Below, in pieces: positions 27,301 through 35,000 of a stretch of DNA of 35,000 nt. The stretch's first letter is position 1, and every line of letters starts with the position of its first letter. The stretch is from positions 20,869,110-20,904,109 of the forward strand of contig CM022679.1 of the NCBI GenBank assembly GCA_012295275.1. The letters run 5' to 3'. The notes under the pieces were generated by a model. That model was given only the letters and a program-made list of their open reading frames with translations, did not search any database and was not told the DNA's origin. The position numbers and the translations under genes were made by a program. This DNA is from Chrysomallon squamiferum. Lineage: Eukaryota > Mollusca > Gastropoda > Neomphalida > Peltospiridae.

Positions 27301-27431
27301 TCCGATCACCAAGATAAATACACTTTACAGAATCAGTTTATTTCTTTACATTCTCTTTATTATTATTATATTTTTTTTATATTAAATATTTGTCATTTAT
27401 AAATACATTTTTCTTATTTAAAAACACGTTA

Positions 27432-27470
<39 letters not shown>

Positions 27471-27610
27471 TGGTTGTGAGGGCAGGAACGGATTAATGGT
27501 ATTTCAGTTCATTTCAGTTGGGAAAATGGATTTGATGTACGAGCAAACTGAGATAAGTGCTCGATCACGTAACGAATTAAACTCGTATGTCAAGGTATTT
27601 ATTTTACTTA
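27432..27610. mobile_element. Possible 3' end of the Tigger-like element, after a poly-A tract
   Basis: A poly-A run of about 36 bases (27432-27467) is followed by a stretch of unusually balanced composition ending CACGTAACGAATTAAACTCG then TATGTCAAGGTA. This looks like the terminal region of a Tigger-type element belonging with the transposase fragment 130 bases upstream. The matching left terminal repeat was not found, so the assignment is inference. Confidence 0.35.
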
Positions 27611-28185
27611 AGAAATCCTAGTTATGATTAAAACGTAAGGTTTCAGAACAAGTCAAGAACAAAAAACAAACAACAAAGCATAAAATAAATAAATAATTTA
27701 ATGAAACAGTTAAATACTATTTTGAAAGATAAAATTTGGTTTTTGTTTTGTGAAAATAAATATACAGTAGCACTTTCCAACACCAACTTGAAAATAAACA
27801 ACGAATTTAAATCCTTCTTCAACAGACACAGCCGTAAACATGTACAAAACATATAACTAAGCATTCAGTGCATACACACAACGGAAGACTTCTTGCACAT
27901 ATAAGTACACACACGCACATGCACACGTATTAAACTTGTAGAAAACGAGAGTGAGATACTGAGAGACAAACAGGCGGAAGTAGATAAACATTTTCTTTTT
28001 CAAATAAATATAAATTTCAGATTATTATGTAACATATTCTACAGCTACTACTAAAAGTTCTATTACTAAATAAAAAGTTCTGTTGTGTAATATATATTCT
28101 GATTTTTTGTGTGCGTTCGCCTACGAAGGTATTTGATTTTTGTGAACATTTGTATCTCTGCCTGTTATCTTTTAACATGTTATAT

Positions 28186-28188
<3 letters not shown>
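27611..28188. other. Intergenic, no gene recognised
   Basis: A/T-rich non-coding DNA. Open frames on the minus strand at 27643-27864 and 28017-28313 lack any recognised motif, and the second is mainly the microsatellite translation. Confidence 0.65.

Positions 28189-28280
<92 letters not shown>
28189..28280. repeat. (TC)n microsatellite
   Basis: TC run of about 90 bases in the interval between the two convergent kinase genes. Arg-Glu and Ser-Leu open frames across it are artefacts. Confidence 0.97.
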
Positions 28281-28282
<2 letters not shown>

Positions 28283-28789
28283 TACGTGTATATGCGTTTA
28301 ACAATATAGACACTTAAGTTTTAAGACACTGAAAAACATTTTAAATATTTCGTTTCTAAATTTACACCTTACACACCCACTACTTGAGTGACTAGTTTAA
28401 TTATTGTGAGCCATCGTACATATCACAGAACAAAACTCTTTTATTTTGTATTCTAATCGTATTAAAAACCCCATTACACAAAGTCTGGTCGCTAAATAAA
28501 TAAAATAACTTAAAAGCTCTAAAGAAATAATTCCTTTACCTAAAAATACACAAAACAAGTGAAAATTCTTACATAAATTGTAATCTAGCTGACAAAAAAA
28601 TAGTTATAAAATAATAATAATAAAATTAGTAATAATAACAACAACAACAACAACAGTAATAACAGCTGCAACAACAAACAATAACTTAAAGATAAAATTA
28701 TTAAATGCCAGCAATAAATTGTTGCTGTTTCTGCTGCTACTGCTGTTGCTGTTTTATCATCCACTACAATATACCAAACAATAGATTAT

Positions 28790-29040
28790 ACTGTATTATG
28801 TACGATATAGCATAATGCAGTATTCGATATAGTATATTTTAGTGACGTTTGTATCATAGTGTATAACAGTATTTCGTAAGTTATAAAATACTGTGGTATT
28901 CCATAGCAGTACATAGCATACTGCGATATTTTGTACTGAATAATATACTGTAGTATTTCGTACATGATGATTCATAATGTGCTGCAGTATTTTATCTTGT
29001 ATAATATACTGCCGTAGTCCATTTAACAGAGTACACTCAT
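28790..29040. repeat. Diverged tandem repeat rich in AGTATTTCGTA and ATATACTGC blocks
   Basis: Repeated variants of CAGTATTCGATATAG, CAGTATTTCGTAAG, CGATATTTTGTACTG, TAGTATTTCGTACATG and CAGTATTTTATCTTG recur about every 30 bases, interleaved with ATAATATACTGC-like blocks. The two block types are partly complementary, so each unit is weakly palindromic. The minus-strand open frame at 28796-29050 is a translation of this array. Confidence 0.75.
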
Positions 29041-30281
29041 TCTGAACCACGGCTTATGAAGAAAACTCAGTTATTTCCCCATGCCAAAAAAATAAAATAA
29101 GATAAAATAAAAAATAAAAAATAAAAAAATATAATCCTAGCTGGTATGTTTACAGCCATTGGCTATATATGACGCACGTGCACATCTCCACACATTTTAA
29201 CAAACCTGTATTTTTCCGAAGCCATACGATTTAATATTCATACAAAATTTTAGTTTAACGCAAATAGTAAAAATCGAACGCTAAGGGATACCAGTATTAC
29301 GTGTATTGAATCGCTATTTCACATCCAGGACATACTAAGCCATAAAACAAATTAAAAATAAAAAAATGTTTTGTTAAAATGTGACTGGGCTGATGAACGT
29401 ATGTCATTCGTAGCCCAGGGCTGTAACTTTCATAAATCTGAAGGTTAAATATAAATAGTTTCAGTTCAGTTACAACAGAATCATAAATAACATGACGTAA
29501 CTAAGATAAAGAATATCCATCGCACATACAACGGAATTATAAATAATTCCCTTAAGAAGTAGAATAAGCAATTTTATTGTCTTCTGTTTGCAGTGAGCTT
29601 TACTTTGTTACATAACTATACACAAAAATACAATGCTGATTTCTGTAATATTAAAAATGTTTAGATTTCAAAAAAAATATTAATTTATTTATTTTATTAT
29701 ATATATATATTGTTTTTTATTTTCATGTTATTTTTTTTGTTTTATTATTATTATTATTATTATTTTGCTTTTTTTTTTTTTTTGTTATTTTTATTTTAAG
29801 AACCACAGTTAAATTATTGTCGATTCGGAATGTTTATGGAGCATTAAGTTGACGTTAAGCAATCGAGAAAGTTGCTAAAACCGTATTATCCGGCTTACTT
29901 CAGTTTCCTCTGTAATTATCGAAATGATGATGATCAACCTTTCACATTGTACACGACGTTAAAGAATTTAATAACGGATTTCTTTGTTTCTTTTCTTTCT
30001 TTCATTCTTTCATTCGTTTATCAATCGAAAGTGATTTTATACAGAATATAACAAGTACAATAGTGTTACGACTGTCAAAATAAGGCTTCATATTTTTTCT
30101 TTATTTTGTTCTCTGATTATTTAAATTTTATACGTCATTTATTTACTTGATTGCACTTGACCTTTACTTGATGCTTCCCCTGAAGTAGTAGATTATTTTA
30201 AAATTAAAGATGTAATTACATAGTTTTTAAGTATTTCAAAAATTAGCTCTAACAGCAATATTTAACAAGTGTACATTTAGA
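29041..30281. other. Intergenic, no gene recognised
   Basis: A/T-rich DNA with short homopolymer tracts and a TTA run near 29744-29763. No coding or RNA feature was recognised. Confidence 0.65.
30138..30143 (-). terminator. Candidate FAM20C-B polyadenylation signal
   Basis: Reads AATAAA on the minus strand, about 500 bases past the stop of copy B. Another lies at 30100-30105. Use of either would put the 24-27 bp array into the 3' UTR. Position-based inference. Confidence 0.3.
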
Positions 30282-30289
30282 ATGTTATT

Positions 30290-30655
30290 TAAAATCAGTA
30301 CCTCGAGTTTTATACCCAAAATCAGCACTTCATATTTTATCAAAATACGAGCACTTCACATTTTATCAAAATACGAGCACTTCACATTTTATCAAAATAC
30401 GAGCACTTCACATTTTATCATGTTACCAGCACTTCACATTTTATCATCAAATCAGCACTTCACATTTTATCATCTTATCAGCAGCATTTCATATTTTATC
30501 ATATATATATATATATACTTTTTTTATCATCGAACGTACACGTCATTAGTTTATCATCAGATTAGCACTTACATAATTAGAATGTCACGTGTCATCATCC
30601 AGTCATCACTTCACGTATTGTCATCATCGGATCAGGACATCACACATTATCGTCT
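30290..30655. repeat. ~24-27 bp minisatellite overlapping the end of FAM20C-B
   Basis: Near-identical units of ATCAGCACTTCACATTTT or ACGAGCACTTCACATTTT plus a linker (ATCAAAAT, ATCATGTT, ATCATCAA) run from about 30310 to 30500. They become more diverged towards the gene through a short TA run (30500-30520). The gene-proximal unit at 30631-30654 matches the consensus at about 19 of 24 bases and contains the stop codon and last codons of FAM20C-B on the minus strand. The plus-strand open frame at 30282-30662 is a repeat translation. Confidence 0.85.
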
Positions 30656-31072
30656 ACGATGACTTTATTCAGGGGTCTACCTTTGCGAACACAGTCGGCG
30701 ATTGCTGACAGAATTTTAACCACTCTTCGGTCGAGCGCGTCCAGATGAAGCTCGGTCAGTACAGGGCTGACTGGGTCCGCCGCCATAGACTCTCTCATCA
30801 GTCGACTCAGACTGTCTGGTCCCGCGTAGAACTTGGCCAGTTTCAGAAACGTAGACTTTCTTATTAAACAACACTGGACAACAGGGGCGAGGCACGACAT
30901 TTCATCCTGCGTTTGTTTGCCAAACCTGAAATCATTAGTGTTGTTATTATTATTGTTGTTGTTGTTGTTGTTGTTGTTATTATTATTATCATCCTCATGA
31001 TCATCATTATCAACATCATCATTTGTAATAATAATAATAATTATTATTATTATTGTTGTTATTATTACCCCA

Positions 31073-31108
<36 letters not shown>

Positions 31109-31111
31109 CCA

Positions 31112-31161
<50 letters not shown>

Positions 31162-32542
31162 CATTCATCATCATTATCATAATTCGCCATTTATAACAAT
31201 AACTGTCTTTTTATTAATAAAAATAATGATAATAGTAAAAGAAAGAGTAATAGTAAAAATGTTGGCAGATCGAGTAGTAGCAGTACTAGTTGTAGCAGCA
31301 GTAGTAGTGGTTGTAGTAATAGTAGAAGTAGTAATAATAGTAGTAGCAGTAGTAGCAGAAGTAGTAATAGTAGTAGTAACAGCAGTAGCAGTAGTAGCAG
31401 AAGTTGTAATAGTAGTAGTAATAGCATTAGCAGTAGTAATAGTAGTAGAGATCGTAATTATAATAATAATAGTAGTAGAAGTCCTTCTAGTAGTAGCAGG
31501 AGTAGTGATAGTATTAGTAGTTCTAGTAGTAATAGTAGCAGCAGTCGTAGGAGTAGTAGTAGTAGAAGCAGCAGCTGTGGCGGTAGTGGAAGTAGTTATA
31601 ATAGCAGTTATTTATAACTTACCCTCTACCATTATCAAGGTGAAGTAAAAACGTGTTATTTCCGAAATCTGAAAAGGTTTCGTAATGGTGTCGATCCAAA
31701 TTACCTAAACGAATAACACAAAATAGTTACGTGATTATTGTAGGCTACAGCTAAAATAATAACAACAAACAAAAAAAACATAACAACACAGACTGAGTAT
31801 TCTATAGAGAAACTGTATTTGTACTTATGTATGACGTATGTGTGTGACTGCGGTTGCGGAAATATATGAATCTCGTACCTTGCAAAAAATCAAACACTGC
31901 CAAATCCATAATATCTAACAATCGTCGACCAGTATTATACGGAGCTTTATACCGCACTTGTTCACAGAGGTCGTTGTACATTTCCCAGTATGCTTTGCGA
32001 CGTTTACTGTACGACCGCTTCCAAGGATTCCGCCATGTTTTTCTTCCAGCCTTATTTTCTGAGGGGAGAAAAGCAGCAAACGAACCTTCCAGCATATCCG
32101 GGTTTCCGCAGATTGCGTGTCCGGAATCGCAGTAATAGGAACACGAACCATGGAAGCACAGATTATTAGCTGTGTGAAAAAGCAATAAAATAATATAACT
32201 ATGTTACCGTTATTCTTTCTCATCAGCCATGTCTGGAATGGGAAACACAAATAAACGGTAAAATTAACGATTGTTTTAAGTAAATACCAACGCTGAAATA
32301 TTAGTGTAGCTTTCATCAAAAGAATACATTCGTAATACAAAAACATACGTACTCAGGGCCATACAACCATACATAAATATGTATTAAGAAAAGTGTAATA
32401 TTTGTTTTTACCTGGTGATATAAAAAATGTTTTCTGAAGTTTTCGATCTGCAAGACGTTTGATGTCGTGGGTCATGTTAACCACGCGGCCTACTGTAGGT
32501 GGAACCCGATAGAAACCGAGAATTCTGAAATATATTTCATTT

Positions 32543-32576
<34 letters not shown>

Positions 32577-32718
32577 AATTACAACAACAACAATAATAAT
32601 AATAATATAAATCATGATGGTGGTGATGAAAGTAGTATAAGTAGTAGTAGTAGTATTAATTAATATCAACAACAACAACAACATAAATAATATAAATGCT
32701 GATGATGGTAATGTAATA

Positions 32719-32753
<35 letters not shown>

Positions 32754-33736
32754 ATAACAACAATAACAACAACAAATCAAGAACAAAATTAGTATTAATG
32801 AAAATTTTACCTGTCCAGGTGAAAAGCTGCAATCTCGGCATTATGTCGTTCATAATCAGAAAAGTAGAAATGATTTGGTAGAGTTTCCCTGTCACGTGGA
32901 AACCTGCGAGAAATGTATTATTATTATTATTAATGTTGTTCTGGTGGTGGTGCTGGTAGTGGTCGTTTCTGCTGTTGCACTGGCCAAAAACAAAAGCATC
33001 GACAACAGCAATACTACTGATAATAAGAGTAACAGTAATAATAGTAGTAATAACAGAAATAACAGTTAGAAGACGAACAACAACAACAACAACAGCAATA
33101 ACCTGCACGTTTTGTCTAATTTGATTTTCGCATATACAACACACGTTTGTTTCATGCAGCAGCTAATGTCACGCAAAACACGAACTGTTTGTTTGATGCG
33201 TGACAAAACAGATTTCTCGAGGCAAACGTATAGACATTTTACTTGAAAACGACTGCGTTGTTACGTTATCTGACACTGAGTATCATCTAACATTTTAAAC
33301 TACATACAGTGTTACTGTGTTACTACACATTGTTACTGTGTTACTACATACAGTGTTACTGTTTTACTATATACAGTCTTACTGTGTTACTATATACAGT
33401 GTTACTACATACAGTGTTACTGTGTTACTACAGACAGTTTTACTACATACAGTGTTACTGTGTTACTGCAGACAGTGTTACTGTAGACACTGTTACTGTG
33501 TTACTACATAGTCTTACTGTGTTACTATATACAGTGTTACTGGTTACTGTGTTACTACATACAGTGTTACAGTGTTACGACATACAGTGTTACTACACAC
33601 AGTGTTACTGTGGTAGGTTTCTCTGAGAAAGTTTATTTAAATGGTGACAGCTGATCGGTCTTGATGCTCAGTCACAGAGTTTCAGTTCATTCGTATCATA
33701 TTACATCCAGTTAACTCCAAACCGGAATTTTTCGTT

Positions 33737-33792
<56 letters not shown>

Positions 33793-33899
33793 GCAGGTAG
33801 ACAATAGGTAGGTAGGTAGGTAGGTATATGTATGTATTTAGTCCTATTTGTGATGTGTATGTCTGTGTGTCCCTCTCTATGTATGAAAGTATGCGTGTA

Positions 33900-33962
<63 letters not shown>

Positions 33963-34270
33963 ATATGTATGTTCGTATGTCAACATATTAACTTCTCAAA
34001 GACCTTTAGTATCGGGAACAAGTAAAAGAAATACGTTGTGGTCTGCATATCTGTAATATGTATGTGTGTTTGTGGTTGTGTATGTATGTATGTATATAAA
34101 ACACACACACACATACACATATATATAAATGAATGATAGACTGGTAGATGATAGACGCAGACAGATAGATGAACAGATAACAAATTGTTACCTCATTGGT
34201 TTAAATAATGCCTGGCCGTCATCTGTAAACGTCATAATCAGCTTCAGCTGAGTCCCGCCATCTTTTTGTA
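30640..34270 (-). CDS. FAM20C-like: FAM20C-type extracellular/Golgi Ser/Thr protein kinase, copy B, 3' part (partial)
   Basis: Minus-strand coding exons, in order: 34270-34192, 32903-32811, 32524-32412, 32169-31879, 31704-31623 and 30925-30640. They join in frame to the TGA at 30642-30640. The first two exons (signal anchor and stem) are expected beyond the window end; none was found between 34271 and 35000. Conserved kinase features: [11 protein letters not shown], nucleotide-binding Lys in ALFKPM, Glu in [20 protein letters not shown], catalytic Asp in [10 protein letters not shown], metal-binding Asp in DNGRG then FGKQTQDE, and the C-terminal VIVDDNV. Nothing essential is missing in the visible part, so it should be active. 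Five internal exons equal those of copy A exactly in length and phase. In the 97-residue exon about 70% of residues are identical to copy A. Likely role: phosphorylation of secreted proteins in the Golgi; substrate unknown. Confidence 0.93.
30926..31622 (-). repeat. FAM20C-B intron 7 composed almost wholly of trinucleotide repeats
   Basis: Contains TTG/TTA runs (30942-31060), TTA tracts interrupted by the block CCCCAG (31061-31165), and a degenerate GTA/GCA/GTG-type array at 31262-31612 of about 350 bases. The long Val-rich plus-strand and Leu/Ile/Asn-rich minus-strand open frames are translations of these triplets. Confidence 0.9.
32525..32810 (-). repeat. FAM20C-B intron 4 with AAT, CAA and GTA trinucleotide tracts
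   Basis: Alternating short AAT, CAA and GTA runs fill most of this 286-base intron, for example GTA at about 32719-32750. Confidence 0.85.
33303..33615. repeat. 23-24 bp minisatellite built on GTTACTGTGTTACTACATACA
   Basis: About fourteen units and half-units of CAGTGTTACTGTGTTACTAC followed by ATA, with nested GTTACTGT and GTTACTAC sub-repeats. Three plus-strand open frames rich in Tyr, Cys, Leu and Val come from the array. It lies in intron 3 of FAM20C-B. Confidence 0.93.
33739..33959. repeat. Two (GT)n microsatellites flanking GTAG/GTAT tetranucleotide runs
   Basis: GT runs at 33739-33790 and 33904-33959, with TAGG and TATG tetranucleotides between them. Confidence 0.95.
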
Positions 34271-35000
34271 CTGACAAATAAACACAACATTGAGGTAAAA
34301 AAAAAAAAAAAAAAAAAGGGCACATTCAAGATATTCATGGCAAAAACACACAGATGCTTTCTAAACAGTAGGAAACGTGCACATATCTCAAAGGTAATTA
34401 TTTACAATAAGCACAGTTAAATAAAGTACATGTTGGATTGACATAATTTATTTAAACTAAAAATATAAGCGAAAGAAACAGAATTTTTATTTGGAAGGAA
34501 TGGTTTGTTTTGGGTTTTTTACCTAATTATATATATATATATATTTTTTTTTTTTCTTTGATTTTCTTCCTTAATGGTCCATGGTGTTTGTTTTGCGGGG
34601 TGGGGGTTACTTTTTTTTTTTTTTTTTGTTGCTTCTTTTGTATATGTTTCATGTACTGTCTTTTCTTTCTGAATTTATTTTATTTTATTTTTTTTTTTTT
34701 TTTTTTTTCAGGTTATTTTTTTGTTTATGTGTTTTACTGATGACGAAGTTTACGACAACTCTTTTCTGTTTTCTTTTAATTTTTATTTCATTTCCCCTAC
34801 GTATTTGAATCCCATTTAACTTTATTAATCAAAACAGTGCCTTTCTTCTCATTAATTCAGTTTACGAAATTACATTTTTTAAATAGAAAAACATATCATG
34901 ATTTATTTTTCTGAAGTGAAGGAATTTATTACTGTACAGCTGTCGACAATTTACAATTGCTTTTATATATCTCGATGAAGCTCTGTGAAATCAATATCAA
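34271..35000. other. FAM20C-B upstream intron, no exon recognised
   Basis: Poly-A, poly-T and A/T-rich DNA. I searched the minus strand for the equivalent of copy A exon 2 (NWEKFHMGINQYALY) and saw nothing similar, so this is taken as intron 2 of FAM20C-B running out of the window. Confidence 0.6.

Larger units (their letters stand above)
32904..34191 (-). other. FAM20C-B intron 3
   Basis: A 1.29-kb intron holding triplet DNA (32920-33100), a 23-24 bp tandem array (33303-33615), two GT microsatellites (33739-33790 and 33904-33959) and GTAT/GTAG tetranucleotide runs. No coding exon is visible in it, and copy A has no exon at this place. Confidence 0.8.

Noticed and set aside
29380-29415. Possible hairpin GGGCTGATGAACG with CATTCGTAGCCC
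   Set aside because: Only about five outer base pairs are clean, and the rest mismatches; not enough to call a structured element.
30282-30662. 126-residue plus-strand frame with repeated HFTFYQ-like units
   Set aside because: It is the minisatellite downstream of FAM20C-B read in the antisense direction.
31226-31648. Long Val-rich plus-strand frame of 140 residues
   Set aside because: It is a translation of a degenerate GTA array inside intron 7 of FAM20C-B, antisense to the gene.
34510-34808. Phe-rich plus-strand frames near the window end
   Set aside because: They arise from poly-T tracts in the presumed intron of FAM20C-B.

Overview
This is eukaryotic, animal nuclear DNA. It is AT-rich, its coding exons are short with GT-AG introns, and simple repeats (TC, GA, TA, CA, AAT, GTA) are very dense. 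The protein families and repeat load suit a lophotrochozoan, most likely a mollusc. That is an inference; the species cannot be fixed from the sequence.

Layout. (1) 93-1899, plus strand: the last four coding exons of tubulin-folding cofactor D (TBCD); the rest lies before the window. (2) 3841-5726, minus strand: a complete four-exon gene for RPP21, the zinc-binding subunit of RNase P/MRP (119 aa). (3) 6723-12038, plus strand: a complete seven-exon gene for the decapping exoribonuclease DXO/Dom3Z (393 aa), divergent from RPP21 across about 1 kb of shared upstream DNA. (4) 12039-20333: about 8 kb without a recognisable gene, holding repeats and a tRNA-like SINE. (5) 20334-25215, plus strand: a complete eight-exon FAM20C-type secretory-pathway kinase (527 aa), called copy A. 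(6) 25216-30639: intergenic, with a repeat array and a decayed pogo/Tigger fragment. (7) 30640-34270, minus strand: the last six coding exons of a second FAM20C-type kinase, copy B, which continues past the window end. A and B are convergent paralogues; five internal exons match exactly in length (79, 93, 113, 291, 82 nt) and phase.

RPP21 and DXO are RNA-processing factors. TBCD is a tubulin chaperone. The FAM20 pair would phosphorylate secreted proteins in the Golgi. Apart from the duplication there is no obvious joint pathway.

The most unusual signal is that three genes (RPP21, FAM20C-A, FAM20C-B) each end in a minisatellite whose gene-proximal unit contains the last codons and stop codon, the array then running into the 3' UTR. 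The three unit sequences are unrelated. In copy A the conserved C-terminal VxDDxL motif is still present in the DNA but lies in another reading frame. All intron-exon calls were made by eye from frame, splice sites and family similarity; no database search was run.
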